Source: Ignavibacteria bacterium
GTDB taxonomy: Bacteria > Bacteroidota > Ignavibacteria > Ignavibacteriales > Melioribacteraceae
Length of the DNA stretch: 62,442 nucleotides
Assembly (NCBI GenBank): GCA_012719345.1
Contig: JAAYAN010000198.1
Coordinates: 1 to 62,442, forward strand
Reading direction: 5' to 3'
This document shows positions 22,612 through 31,651 of the stretch, piece by piece. Below the pieces are notes generated by a model. The model did no database searches. It was not told the origin of the DNA and saw only the letters and a list, made by a program, of their open reading frames with translations. How positions within the stretch are numbered: the first letter of the stretch is position 1; each line of letters begins with the position of its first letter. A program made the translations under genes and the position numbers.

Positions 22612-23034
22612 ATGTATTACTTCGGAATAGACCCAGATGTTAAAGAAAGTGGATTTGCTATTTGGGATAATAAAACAAAAGAAATTGATTATGGTAAATT
22701 ACCATTTTGGGATTTAATAAAAAAAATTGATTATTACGTAAGAAATTATGAAGTCATATTTATTATTGAAGCTGGCTGGCTTAATAAAAAAAGTAATTAT
22801 CATTCAAGACCATATCAAAGTAAGCTAATTGGAGAACGAATAGCAAAGAATGTTGGAAGTAACCATCAAGTTGGTAAATTGTTAGTTGAATATTGTGAAA
22901 AATATAAGTTAAACTACGAATTAAAAATACCTAAGACAAAAAAATATACATCATACTATTTAGAAAATTTAACTGGCATAAAAGTAAAAAATCAAGACAT
23001 AATAGACGCAATTATGTTAGTATGGGGGATTTAA
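22612..23034 (+). CDS. RuvC-like Holliday-junction resolvase (RNase H fold)
   Basis: 140 residues. GIDPDVKESGFAIWD gives the first catalytic Asp, IFIIEAGW the Glu, and DIIDAIMLVWG the C-terminal Asp pair, the RuvC order. GAAAGGTAAATT precedes the ATG. Phage resolvases cut branched DNA before packaging; it fits with the recombination module at 14549-17562. Confidence 0.85.
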   Translation: MYYFGIDPDVKESGFAIWDNKTKEIDYGKLPFWDLIKKIDYYVRNYEVIFIIEAGWLNKKSNYHSRPYQSKLIGERIAKNVGSNHQVGKLLVEYCEKYKLNYELKIPKTKKYTSYYLENLTGIKVKNQDIIDAIMLVWGI

Positions 23035-23120
23035 ATATGTATATGAAATTAAAAAAAATAGGTAACAATTATAATTATAAAGCAAGGGACTGAAGTAGTT
23101 AAATTAATTAGAAAGGTTTT

Positions 23121-23333
23121 ATGGAAATAACAAAACATATACCAATTACCATTCAAACATCAGACAAAGATAAGAAATTATGCAGTATAGCATGTGATTT
23201 TTTTGATTATGATGCGAAACGTGATGAGAGTAAAATCATTTGCAATTTATTTACAATTAATATTTTGGAATCACACTATACGGCATATCGTTGCAAACAA
23301 TGTATAACAGATTTTGGAGTTGGAGATGAATAA
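23121..23333 (+). CDS. Small Cys-containing protein
   Basis: 70 residues with Cys at several positions, ending in YRCKQCITDFG; a possible metal site with upstream CSIAC. GAAAGG precedes the ATG. Overlaps the next gene. No family recognised. Confidence 0.55.
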   Translation: MEITKHIPITIQTSDKDKKLCSIACDFFDYDAKRDESKIICNLFTINILESHYTAYRCKQCITDFGVGDE

Positions 23334-23541
23334 CACAATAGAAACTGCAAAAGCGTTTTGCAATAAATATTGCACTAATATATATGAAGTTCCAGAACTT
23401 ATGCTTAATTATCATAATGCTATAATTCAAAGCAAGATTGAGGAGTTGGAGAAAAAACTTAATACAGATGACGTTATAGAACAATATAGAATAGAAGAAC
23501 TTATTAATTTTTTAAAGGAGATGCAAAATGAAAGTATATGA
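23326..23541 (+). CDS. Hypothetical helical protein
   Basis: 71 residues from the ATG at 23326, which has GGAG directly upstream and overlaps its neighbour's stop. Helical, heptad-like C-terminal half. No recognised family. Confidence 0.55.
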   Translation: MNNTIETAKAFCNKYCTNIYEVPELMLNYHNAIIQSKIEELEKKLNTDDVIEQYRIEELINFLKEMQNESI

Positions 23542-23851
23542 TTATTTGACACTACAATTATTAAAAGTTAAACTTTCAGAATATCTTGATATTTTAGATT
23601 ATTTAGAAGAGAAATTTGGCATTGAGGATATAATTGAAGACTTCTATAATCTTCCTTTCACTCCAGACCTTATAACAAAGTTTTTTAAGGGGTGGGAAAA
23701 ATCTACTAATCTAAATTACAAATATAAAAGTTTTGTGGCATATTTTTATTCAAAAAATCATTATCAATTAAAAATGAGACACAATATGCCTATCGTTCTC
23801 AATGACTTTATAAGGGATTGTATTCTTGAAAAAATAGAATTGGAGATGTAA
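23528..23851 (+). CDS. Hypothetical protein
   Basis: 107 residues, helical, acidic N-terminal half and basic C-terminal half. AAAGGAG precedes the ATG, which lies within the previous gene's end. No family recognised. Confidence 0.6.
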   Translation: MKVYDYLTLQLLKVKLSEYLDILDYLEEKFGIEDIIEDFYNLPFTPDLITKFFKGWEKSTNLNYKYKSFVAYFYSKNHYQLKMRHNMPIVLNDFIRDCILEKIELEM

Positions 23852-23852
23852 A

Positions 23853-23933
23853 ATGAAACAATACAGATTTAAAAAAGATTTTGGTTATTGCAAAGCAGAC
23901 AGACAAAGAATATTTGTTCATAAAGGAGATTAA
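23853..23933 (+). CDS. Possible 26-residue basic peptide
   Basis: Short ORF directly after the 23528 gene (one base gap), preceded by GGAGATGTAA. Basic composition (MKQYRFKKDFGYCK start). Weak evidence beyond spacing. Confidence 0.35.
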   Translation: MKQYRFKKDFGYCKADRQRIFVHKGD

Positions 23934-23935
23934 AG

Positions 23936-24094
23936 ATGACAAAGAAAATTATCAGATTGCTATTCGTATTTGCAGTTATTCTATTCGCTTGGGGAAGTAT
24001 TGTAACGTGGCTGCTCGATGTTTGGGTAGGTATGTTCTTTATACTTTGCGCTATATTTTGTTTTTTAATTAGAAAGTGGAAAGGATTTGAATAA
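23936..24094 (+). CDS. Small two-helix membrane protein
   Basis: 52 residues with two hydrophobic segments (LLFVFAVILFAWGS and MFFILCAIFCFLI) and positive ends. AAGGAG precedes the ATG, and the stop overlaps the next start (TAATG). Function unknown. Confidence 0.6.
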   Translation: MTKKIIRLLFVFAVILFAWGSIVTWLLDVWVGMFFILCAIFCFLIRKWKGFE

Positions 24095-24228
24095 TGTTAT
24101 ACGTATTATCTGCAATATTTATTATTGGCTTTATATTCATATTCGGGATGTGGTTCGGTATGTCAATTTATGAAGCAGATGAGGAAATTCAAAAGGAGAA
24201 AATTAATGAGCAACGAAAAAATAGCTAA
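24094..24228 (+). CDS. Small one-helix membrane protein
   Basis: 44 residues: an N-terminal hydrophobic helix with glycine spacing (LSAIFIIGFIFIFGMW) and a charged tail. Coupled to both neighbours by overlaps. Function unknown. Confidence 0.5.
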   Translation: MLYVLSAIFIIGFIFIFGMWFGMSIYEADEEIQKEKINEQRKNS

Positions 24229-24505
24229 ATATCTTGATGACCTGCGGGCTTTTGAAAAAGAGCAGCATAAATTAAAAGATATATTATATAAATTTAATAT
24301 AGACATAATTAATTTTGATAACAAAGCTGTGGATTTGCTTATCTCAATGATAAGTGAAGTTTCTGGCATAAGTGAAGAAAATATTGAATATTATCTTTAC
24401 GAAATGGATTGTAATACTGGGCATTGTTTTTACGAAAAAGACAAACCAGTCATTTTTAAAAATACTATTGAATTTATTGAATGGATAAAAGGAATAGAAA
24501 AATGA
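24206..24505 (+). CDS. Hypothetical protein
   Basis: 99 residues from the ATG at 24206, chosen because AAAGGAGAAA lies directly upstream. Helical N-terminal half, acidic C-terminal half with a CNTGHCFYEK stretch. No family recognised. Confidence 0.6.
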   Translation: MSNEKIAKYLDDLRAFEKEQHKLKDILYKFNIDIINFDNKAVDLLISMISEVSGISEENIEYYLYEMDCNTGHCFYEKDKPVIFKNTIEFIEWIKGIEK

Positions 24506-24753
24506 AAAAAGCAATTAAAAAACTTGTAACGATGTTGCAGGAAAAGGATTGGCAACTCCTTAATTTGCAAAATGATTTACTCCAGTTGAAAGGGATTGAC
24601 AACTATTGGAAAAGACGTCAAACCGATTGGAATAATACGCTGTTCCATAAGGATAAGCTTATTAAGGCACTGCAAATTAAACTTATGCAGTATGATGAAA
24701 ATTATGTTTTTGAAATTCAGGATAGAATCAATGGTATTAATAAAGAATCATAA
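24502..24753 (+). CDS. Coiled-coil hypothetical protein
   Basis: 83 residues from the ATG that overlaps the previous stop (ATGA). Basic start, then heptad-like helices. No family recognised. Confidence 0.6.
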   Translation: MKKAIKKLVTMLQEKDWQLLNLQNDLLQLKGIDNYWKRRQTDWNNTLFHKDKLIKALQIKLMQYDENYVFEIQDRINGINKES

Positions 24754-24976
24754 AATAGATAACTTCAGTCCAAGAGATAAAATCATACCGCAATATATGT
24801 ATGGCAAGAACGCTGAGGACGGATTACGTTGCCGAAGCTGCAAACATAGCGAATTTGTAACTGTAAATGGGCATAAAACTTATGTTTGCAATGCAAGAAA
24901 AAACAAAAAAGGAGAGGTTTGTATTATACGATTAAACTTCTTCGCCTGTGATGAATTCTTTGAAATGAAAGGATAG
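24731..24976 (+). CDS. Small putative zinc-binding protein
   Basis: 81 residues from ATG 24731. CRSCKHSEF, YVCNARKN and later VCIIRLNFFAC provide five Cys, consistent with a small zinc domain. Overlaps the previous gene by 23 bases. Confidence 0.6.
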   Translation: MVLIKNHKIDNFSPRDKIIPQYMYGKNAEDGLRCRSCKHSEFVTVNGHKTYVCNARKNKKGEVCIIRLNFFACDEFFEMKG

Positions 24977-24983
24977 TGATATA

Positions 24984-25193
24984 ATGGGAATAACACCACC
25001 GCAATATTATCAAAAGAAAATTCAGGATAAAATGTTAGAAGAAGCAGAAAAAATTATAGCGAAAGCTGATGAAGAATTAAAAGAAGAAATAAATAAAGCA
25101 GTAATATACAACGATGAATTTTCCAGAAAACAATTAAAAAAGAAAGCTATTAAACTTTTAGAAGAAATAAAAGGGAATCAAAATGAAAACTGA
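24984..25193 (+). CDS. Hypothetical helical protein
   Basis: 69 residues, highly charged, one long helix by composition. AAAGGATAGTG precedes the ATG. Overlaps the next ORF by 11 bases. Confidence 0.55.
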   Translation: MGITPPQYYQKKIQDKMLEEAEKIIAKADEELKEEINKAVIYNDEFSRKQLKKKAIKLLEEIKGNQNEN

Positions 25194-25326
25194 AAATATT
25201 ATGATTAAAATTATCGCACTGATACTCGAAGAAAAATTGGTATTTAACGAATTCCTCTCAAGTAAAAAAGCACTTGATGAACTTGAGTTCCTTAAAGTAG
25301 AATTACTTAAAAATTTAGAAAACTAA
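25183..25326 (+). CDS. Small hypothetical protein
   Basis: 47 residues, helical and Leu/Glu-rich (LDELEFLKVELL near the C-terminus). The ATG lies in the end of the previous gene with AAGGGAA upstream. No family recognised. Confidence 0.45.
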   Translation: MKTENIMIKIIALILEEKLVFNEFLSSKKALDELEFLKVELLKNLEN

Positions 25327-25365
25327 AAATTTACAATTTATAAATCAATAATTATGAGGTGCTTA

Positions 25366-25965
25366 ATGGAAAATTACTTTTTGAAAAAATGCCCGCTCTC
25401 CGAAGAAGATAAAAAGCAATTGCAAAAAGAATTGCTGTACTACGGAAAGCAAGAAGAACAATACGAAGATGAACTCGAATCTATTCGGGAAACTCTTAAA
25501 TCTCAAATTAAAACGAAAGAATCGGAGATGATGTATGCGAAAACAAAGAGACGTGAAATCCAATCTATTCTCTCGAATGAATACAGAATGCTGGATGTTC
25601 CCTGCAAACATTTTATCGACCATGAACTGAAAAAGGAAATAACAATCCAGCTTCAAACTCTTGAATTACTTGACGTGAAAGATATTAATCCCTACGTAAA
25701 TTATACGCTTGAATTTGATGATTATAACGTTATCGAACTGAATGAAGACAATTTAAAAAAACTCATTACTTCAGAGCCGGAAGTTTTTGCTCAAATACCA
25801 AACAAACTCATTTATGAAGATAACAATATACTTGAATTTGATGATTACTTGATATTCGGATACGATATTGACATTAGATTAGTTAAATTAAGCAAGAATT
25901 TAACTTACGATACTTTACTGGATATTATTAAAAAAGAAGCTGTGAATTATTCTTTTGATATGTAA
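25366..25965 (+). CDS. Hypothetical protein
   Basis: 199 residues from the ATG at 25366; GAGGTGC upstream fits this start rather than ATG 25354. The N-terminal half is a charged helix, the C-terminal half contains repeated EFDDY steps and looks alpha/beta. Just upstream of the replication genes, role unknown. Confidence 0.6.
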   Translation: MENYFLKKCPLSEEDKKQLQKELLYYGKQEEQYEDELESIRETLKSQIKTKESEMMYAKTKRREIQSILSNEYRMLDVPCKHFIDHELKKEITIQLQTLELLDVKDINPYVNYTLEFDDYNVIELNEDNLKKLITSEPEVFAQIPNKLIYEDNNILEFDDYLIFGYDIDIRLVKLSKNLTYDTLLDIIKKEAVNYSFDM

Positions 25966-25969
25966 AATT

Positions 25970-26887
25970 ATGGCAAGACCATTAAAAAATGGATTAGAAT
26001 ATTTTCCTTTAGATGTTGATATTTTTGAAGACGAAAAAGTCATTCCTGTATCAAGCGAGTATGGCGCAAAAGGCGAATGTATTGTTATAAGGGTTCTCTG
26101 TGCGATATACCGAAATGGTTATTTTGCAGAGTGTTCTGACGCATTTAAATATAAAATTGCTAAACAATCAGGTCAGCCAGCCACTCTCGTGTCGGAAGTT
26201 ATCGCTGGGTTAGTTAAATGGGGCTTCTTCGATAAAGCCGTGTTTAATTCGTTTAGCGTCCTGACAAGTAGAGGAATTCAAAAAAGATGGTTAGAAGCAA
26301 CAAAAAGGAGAATAAAAAATAATGAATTGGTTTACTGGATTCTAAATGATGATTCAAACGTTTCTGCCGAAAATAGAGAGTTATTGCATACAGAAACTAT
26401 CCTAAATCGAACAGAAACTACCCTAAATCTGACAGAAACCGCACAAAAGAAAAGAAAAGAAAGTAAAAGAAAAGAAAATAAAGAAAAAATAAATAAAAAA
26501 GAAAATAATATTTTATTTTCTGATAATTCGAATTCTTCTTCTTTTGAAACAGAAATTAGTGAAGGTGAGCAATATGCTATTTTCTTTAAAAAACTTTTAC
26601 CTCAGACTCAAAAAGTTACGGATTCAGATATGAAAAGATGGGCGAAAACATTCGAAGATTTGGTAAAAGAAGATAAAAGAGAAAAAGAAGAAATATACAA
26701 AGTAACTGAATGGGCAAGGAAAGATGAATTCTGGAGTAACCATTTCTTATCTGCATGCAAGCTACGGAACAAATCGAAAGACGGAACTCGCTATTACGAT
26801 GTATTTTTACCACAATTTAAGAAAAGGAATAACAACAATGGAACAAGCTCAAATTACCAATACGAAAGACCTGATTGGGCATGTTGA
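25970..26887 (+). CDS. DnaD-like replication initiator (DUF4373 / Lin1244-like)
   Basis: 305 residues from ATG 25970. The N-terminal part (LEYFPLDVDIFEDEKV, then GAKGECIVIRVLCAIYRNGY) is the DUF4373 winged-helix signature common in phage replication proteins. A Lys/Glu/Asn-rich linker leads to a helical C-terminal domain with WARKDEFWSNHF. Likely binds the origin and loads the helicase encoded two genes later. Confidence 0.82.
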   Translation: MARPLKNGLEYFPLDVDIFEDEKVIPVSSEYGAKGECIVIRVLCAIYRNGYFAECSDAFKYKIAKQSGQPATLVSEVIAGLVKWGFFDKAVFNSFSVLTSRGIQKRWLEATKRRIKNNELVYWILNDDSNVSAENRELLHTETILNRTETTLNLTETAQKKRKESKRKENKEKINKKENNILFSDNSNSSSFETEISEGEQYAIFFKKLLPQTQKVTDSDMKRWAKTFEDLVKEDKREKEEIYKVTEWARKDEFWSNHFLSACKLRNKSKDGTRYYDVFLPQFKKRNNNNGTSSNYQYERPDWAC

Positions 26888-27161
26888 GAAAGAGCAGTTC
26901 TTAAAAATTATGGATGCTCTTTTCCCAGAGCAAGATTTGCTTAATGAGAAAAGTATGTATAGAAAAAAAGCTGATGCTACTATTGCTATAATGGTGAGGA
27001 ATAAATGGAAAGTAAAAGAGTTTAGAGGTACTATGCTTAAGTTTGAGAGTACGCATAGTTTTACGAACTGGATGCCAGCTAATATAATTTCAATTTGGTA
27101 TGAAGAATATGGACGCTTCGATGATGATGGCTATCCCATAGAAGATAGAATGATAATTTAA
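26838..27161 (+). CDS. Hypothetical replication-region protein
   Basis: 107 residues starting inside the end of the initiator gene (50-base overlap). AAAAGGAAT precedes the ATG. The C-terminal half is aromatic and acidic (IWYEEYGRFDDDGYP). The overlap suggests coupled translation and perhaps a helper in helicase loading; no family recognised. Confidence 0.6.
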   Translation: MEQAQITNTKDLIGHVEKEQFLKIMDALFPEQDLLNEKSMYRKKADATIAIMVRNKWKVKEFRGTMLKFESTHSFTNWMPANIISIWYEEYGRFDDDGYPIEDRMII

Positions 27162-27174
27162 TCAGTGGAGTGAA

Positions 27175-28977
27175 ATGCAACTAAAATTTGAAGATTTTGG
27201 AATTACAGGCATATCAAATAACGGCGTAGTAGAGCAGCGTACTTTATGTCCACGATGTTCTGCCCAACGTAAGAAAAAATTTGATAAATGCCTTGCCGTG
27301 AATTTGGAAAAAGGAACGTGGTTCTGTCATAATTGTAGCTGGAGTGGTAGCTTAAATTTGAGAGAAGAGAAAAAATTCATTCCTAAACCTGTTCCAACAA
27401 AAGCAATCCCACCAAGTGCGAATGCTTATCTCTGGTTTGCGAAAAGGAAAATACCAAGAGAGGTGATTGAACGAAATAAAATTACTCTTGAAAATATTTT
27501 CCTTACTCAAAGCAATAAGAATGAAAACTGCGTTTGTTTCAATTACTTCGTAAATGATACTTTGGTAAATATCAAATACCGAAGCCCACAAAAGCATTTT
27601 CAACAGGTGAAAGGAGGGCAAAAAGTATTTTACAAACTCAATGATATTCTTAATGAAACGAAATGTATTATTACTGAAGGAGAAATTGATGCTCTTTCCT
27701 TTGAAGTTGCCGGTTACAATTACGCAGTTTCTGTTCCAGATGGAGCTATTAATCCGAATGCAAAGAATATTACAACAAAATTGGAATATCTTGATAATTG
27801 CGCTGAATATTTCAATAACAAAACTAAAATATATTTAGCAACCGATACTGATGCTCCGGGAATCCGATTACGTGAAGAACTTGCACGGCGACTTGGAAAG
27901 TCAAAATGCTGGATTGTGAAATATCCGCAGGATTGCAAAGATGCAAACGATGTGCTGGTTAAATACAGCAAAGAGAAATTACAGCAATGTATTGAAAATG
28001 CAGAACAATACCCAATTGAAGGAGTTCAACTTGCGATTTCAAGATTTAACGAACTGAAAAACCTTTTTGAAAATGGAATACCAAACGGAGCTAATACTGG
28101 TTACAGTAAATTCGATGAATTATTTACTTTCTATGGCTCACAACTAACAGTGGTTACAGGAATTCCAAATCACGGGAAAACAAACTTCGTTGACCAGCTT
28201 TTACTTAAACTTGCAGTTAGATACGATTGGAAATTTGCAGTGTTTAGTCCTGAAAATGCAACGATTGAAATACATCTTATTCGATTATGTGAAATACTGG
28301 TAGGCAAACCATTCCTGCCAAATTATCATAACCAGATGACTAAAGCTGAATTAATTTCGGCAGTAGAATTTATAAACGAACATATTTTCTTTATTCTGCC
28401 AGACAATGTAGTCGATTTCAAACTCGATAAAATACTGAACGCAACTTCAGAATTGGTTTTGAGAAAAGGAGTAAAAGCTCTTATAATTGACCCTTGGAAT
28501 ACAATCGAACATCAAAAAGAACGTGGCGAAACAATTACAGATTACATCGGAAGAGCTTTAAATCAGGTGAAGTATTTTTCAAGAACTCACGATTTGCATA
28601 CAATCATTGTTGCACATCCAACAAAAATCAAAAAGCAGGCAAAAGACCCGGAATTGTTTGAAGTTCCAACACTTTACGATATTAGCGGTTCTGCTAACTG
28701 GTATAACGTAGTTGACAACGGGATAAGTGTATATCGTCAATTTACTAAAGAGCAGGGAATAAGTTATACAAAAGTCTATATTCAGAAAGTGAAGCATAAA
28801 TACATTGGAAGAATCGGATATGCTAAATTCGATTTCGATATTAGCTGCCAGCGATATTATGAAAAAGATACAAACGTAAAAAAGAATAATGAATTAGATG
28901 ATTATCTTGAATTAACTTCTGAAGGTTACCCAAAAGAATTTGATAATAATATTACTGAAGAAGAACCTGCTTTTTAA
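27175..28977 (+). CDS. Primase-helicase (T7 gp4 / Twinkle-like)
   Basis: 600 residues. An N-terminal zinc ribbon (CPRC near residue 24 and CHNC near residue 51) is followed by a TOPRIM domain with ITEGEIDAL near residue 163 and DTDAPG. The DnaB-type helicase domain has Walker A GIPNHGKTN near residue 328 and Walker B LIIDPWN. The active-site Glu and the DxD of the TOPRIM are present. It unwinds the phage fork and primes the lagging strand. Confidence 0.93.
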   Translation: MQLKFEDFGITGISNNGVVEQRTLCPRCSAQRKKKFDKCLAVNLEKGTWFCHNCSWSGSLNLREEKKFIPKPVPTKAIPPSANAYLWFAKRKIPREVIERNKITLENIFLTQSNKNENCVCFNYFVNDTLVNIKYRSPQKHFQQVKGGQKVFYKLNDILNETKCIITEGEIDALSFEVAGYNYAVSVPDGAINPNAKNITTKLEYLDNCAEYFNNKTKIYLATDTDAPGIRLREELARRLGKSKCWIVKYPQDCKDANDVLVKYSKEKLQQCIENAEQYPIEGVQLAISRFNELKNLFENGIPNGANTGYSKFDELFTFYGSQLTVVTGIPNHGKTNFVDQLLLKLAVRYDWKFAVFSPENATIEIHLIRLCEILVGKPFLPNYHNQMTKAELISAVEFINEHIFFILPDNVVDFKLDKILNATSELVLRKGVKALIIDPWNTIEHQKERGETITDYIGRALNQVKYFSRTHDLHTIIVAHPTKIKKQAKDPELFEVPTLYDISGSANWYNVVDNGISVYRQFTKEQGISYTKVYIQKVKHKYIGRIGYAKFDFDISCQRYYEKDTNVKKNNELDDYLELTSEGYPKEFDNNITEEEPAF

Positions 28978-28991
28978 AGAAAGGAAATTTT

Positions 28992-29291
28992 ATGATGCCA
29001 AAAATATATATTGCAGGGAAAATAAGTGGCGAGCATTATGACAAAATTTATAATAAGTTCAATAAAGCAGAATGCGAACTGTATTCTAAAAATTATGCAG
29101 TTATTAACCCAACTAAAATTATTGCTCAAGATACAGAATGGCAGGAAGCAATGCGTATATGTATTAAAGAACTTGTAGATTGCGATGTGGTTTATGCTTT
29201 ATTAGACTGGAAAGATTCTGAAGGAGCTAAAATTGAAATTGAATTAGCAAAAAAACTTGGGATTAAAATATTGTATCAAAACAAAAAATGA
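28992..29291 (+). CDS. DUF4406 nucleoside deoxyribosyltransferase-like protein
   Basis: 99 residues. YIAGKISG at the start and the late GAKIEIELAKKLGIKI are the DUF4406 pattern, a small relative of nucleoside 2-deoxyribosyltransferases. AAAGGAAATTTT precedes the ATG. Common in phage replication regions; probably acts on nucleotides. Overlaps the next gene by four bases. Confidence 0.8.
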   Translation: MMPKIYIAGKISGEHYDKIYNKFNKAECELYSKNYAVINPTKIIAQDTEWQEAMRICIKELVDCDVVYALLDWKDSEGAKIEIELAKKLGIKILYQNKK

Positions 29292-29629
29292 AAAAAATTA
29301 ATATAAAAAATTCAGAGCTTAACGAAAAAATATTTTATGAGCTTTTAAAAAAAGAAAGATTAACTGTTCCGATGAAGGAATATAGATTTTGTGAAAGAAG
29401 ATGGCGATTCGATTATGCTTTCCCGGAATATAAAATTGCATTGGAAATTGAAGGAGGCGTTTGGATTAACGGAAGACATACAAGAGGAAAAGGATTTATT
29501 AACGATTGCGAAAAGTATAACCGAGCCACAATTTTAGGTTGGAAAGTACTTAGAATTGTTCCTAATATGCTTATTTGTTATGAAACAATACAATTAATTA
29601 AACAAGCAATTAATAATAATTCAAAATAA
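29288..29629 (+). CDS. Vsr/DUF559-like PD-(D/E)XK endonuclease
   Basis: 113 residues. RRWRFDYAFPEYKIALEIEG carries the catalytic Asp and Glu-x-Glu of small PD-(D/E)XK nucleases, followed by an H-x-RG loop and DCEKYNRATILGWKVLRI. Such phage nucleases are found beside primase-helicase genes. DNA target unknown. Confidence 0.83.
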   Translation: MKKINIKNSELNEKIFYELLKKERLTVPMKEYRFCERRWRFDYAFPEYKIALEIEGGVWINGRHTRGKGFINDCEKYNRATILGWKVLRIVPNMLICYETIQLIKQAINNNSK

Positions 29630-29686
29630 AAAAAGAATATTGTTATACTCATTACGAATTTTTTATCTAAATAAATATGGTTACCG

Positions 29687-30043
29687 ATGAAAACTGATGC
29701 AATATTAAAATGCTTAAAAGAAAATGATTTACCAGAATCATTAGGGCTATTTGTCGATATAATGAAGGAAGCCAATGTAGAATCATTACAGCAGGAAGGA
29801 TTCTATTGCGGTGATGGGCTTGATGTGATTAGGTTGATGATTAAATATTTCGATGGAATGAACTTCACTGTTCCACAAATCAAATTAATCAAGCCATTAA
29901 TTGTTCGATATCTTAGCAAGCGAATGAAATTAGAGCCAGATATTCAAATTAAACGACTATGCCACGAAACTGGTATGTCTGAACGAACAATTAAAGAATA
30001 TTTGAAAAATATTGATACAAAAATAAAAGATAATGAGATTTAA
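29687..30043 (+). CDS. HTH protein, Mor/sigma-like regulator candidate
   Basis: 118 residues. The C-terminal IKRLCHETGMSERTIKEYL is a clear helix-turn-helix, and the N-terminal helical region could dimerise, as in Mor/C activators. Last gene before a 351-base gap, so it may control middle or late genes. Confidence 0.65.
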   Translation: MKTDAILKCLKENDLPESLGLFVDIMKEANVESLQQEGFYCGDGLDVIRLMIKYFDGMNFTVPQIKLIKPLIVRYLSKRMKLEPDIQIKRLCHETGMSERTIKEYLKNIDTKIKDNEI

Positions 30044-30394
30044 TTTGTTTAAGAAATAGCCACACAAATCGTCACAGTTGAATTTTTATTCTGGTAGCTG
30101 ATGGAATATATCAAGTAAAAAAAAAGAATTCAGAAATTACCAAATGAGGGTCGGTTTGTAAATTTTTTATAAAGAGAGAAATGTAAAAACTATCGAATCA
30201 GGCACACCTTATGGCGCCCCTACAAAACCTGTGCCTGAAACTAATAAATCAAGCTAAACAAAAAAATAAAAATTCTTTTAATTAGTTGAAAATAAATGAG
30301 TTATTTAAAAATATAACTTGACTTTCGATGTTTTATATGTTAAGTTGTAACCAAGTAAATTGATAATTAAATATTTGATATTAAAGAGGTTACA
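30044..30394. other. Non-coding gap with a hairpin before the amidoligase gene
   Basis: TCAGGCAC (30198-30205) pairs with GTGCCTGA (30231-30238) around a 25-base loop containing the palindrome GGCGCC. It is GC-rich against an AT-rich background and has no T run, so it is more like a structured leader or small RNA than a terminator. AGAGGTTACA precedes the next ATG. Nothing else recognised. Confidence 0.5.
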
Positions 30395-31378
30395 ATGACA
30401 ACAGAACAAATTTTAAACACAGTAAACAGGACGAAGACCTGGAGGATTAAGGAACTTTTAAGATTAGGGCACACCCGAATCGAAGTTGCAAACTTACTAA
30501 ATTGCAATTACGGATTTGTTCATAATGTTTATAAAAGTATTTACCCTGAACGAATTAGACAAACCAGACGGATTGCCGAAGTAATTGATGATGCCGAATG
30601 GGCTTTAACGAGCTTTGAATTCAATCATACTTTTGGAGTAGAGATTGAAGCTTACGGTATTAAACGAGAAGATTTGATTGAGGATATGAGAGCAGCCGGA
30701 ATTGAAATTGAAAGTGAAAGTTACAATCATCAAAGCAGAAGCCACTGGAAAATTGTAGGCGATAGTTCAGTTAGTGGAGAAAATTCTTTTGAATTAGTAA
30801 GCCCTAAATTAACAGGAGAAGCTGGCTTAAGAGAATTAAAAACAGTATGTATAATTTTGAAAGGAATCGAAACAAAAGTTAATCGTAGCTGCGGATTACA
30901 TATTCACTTAGACGCAGAAAATTTTAACTTACAAACCTGGAAAAATCTTTATCTCAACTATGCAAAATTAGAGCCACAGATTGATTCATTTATGCCTAAC
31001 AGCAGAAGAGAGAATTCAAATTACTACTTAAAAAGTAATCGGATTGACAATTATGAAAGAAAAATTAACGATGTTAATAATGTGCAATCAGTAGAAAATG
31101 GATTACGAATGATTCAAAGTAAATTTGGACGTGATGACAGATATTATAAACTCAACTCACAATCATACTGGAGACACAGAAGTGTTGAGTTCAGACAGCA
31201 TTCTGGAACGGTAGATTTTAAGAAAATATCAAATTGGATTATGTTTTTATCAAGATTAGTCGAGTTTTCAAAGAATGCTGTTGTAAGCGATAGTAACTGG
31301 TCGAGCTTCCAACGATTTTTACCAGATGAGCTTATAAGATATTTTCAAGAGAGAGCAAATCAATTAGCAAGTAACTAA
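30395..31378 (+). CDS. Amidoligase (Amidoligase_2) with N-terminal HTH
   Basis: 327 residues. The N-terminal 55 residues form a helix-turn-helix (RIEVANLLNCNYGFVHNVY). The amidoligase core shows FGVEIEAYG near residue 80, HWKIVGDSS, ELVSPKL, SCGLHIHLD near 165 and SVEFRQHSGT near 263, all hallmarks of COOH-NH2 ligases of the glutamine-synthetase-like fold. Such enzymes are predicted to join amino groups to gamma-carboxylates on peptides or proteins. A GGCT gene lies two genes downstream, the known association for this family. Confidence 0.88.
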   Translation: MTTEQILNTVNRTKTWRIKELLRLGHTRIEVANLLNCNYGFVHNVYKSIYPERIRQTRRIAEVIDDAEWALTSFEFNHTFGVEIEAYGIKREDLIEDMRAAGIEIESESYNHQSRSHWKIVGDSSVSGENSFELVSPKLTGEAGLRELKTVCIILKGIETKVNRSCGLHIHLDAENFNLQTWKNLYLNYAKLEPQIDSFMPNSRRENSNYYLKSNRIDNYERKINDVNNVQSVENGLRMIQSKFGRDDRYYKLNSQSYWRHRSVEFRQHSGTVDFKKISNWIMFLSRLVEFSKNAVVSDSNWSSFQRFLPDELIRYFQERANQLASN

Positions 31379-31414
31379 ATATATTTATAATTTTGTAAAA
31401 GAAAGGGAAATAAA

Positions 31415-31651
31415 ATGAAATTCAAATTATTAGGTGGCGGACAGATTGAAGCAGATTCAAACGAACAATTAATTAAGCGGTTAAACATAACTTCATTGTT
31501 TGGATATAAAAAAGATGTATTCCAATTTATGAAAAATACCGCTGATGCCTGTAAAACATTTAACGGATCAGAAATTGATTGTAGCAATTACGATAATTTT
31601 GTTATCGGATTAATTGAAAGCGGATATTTGACGGAGGTGGAGGATGCATAA
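31415..31651 (+). CDS. Small protein between amidoligase and GGCT
   Basis: 78 residues, FKLLGGGQIEADSNEQLI start, acidic end (YLTEVEDA). GAAAGGGAAAT precedes the ATG; overlaps the GGCT start by eight bases. It may be a substrate or partner of the amidoligase; this is inference from position. Confidence 0.65.
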   Translation: MKFKLLGGGQIEADSNEQLIKRLNITSLFGYKKDVFQFMKNTADACKTFNGSEIDCSNYDNFVIGLIESGYLTEVEDA

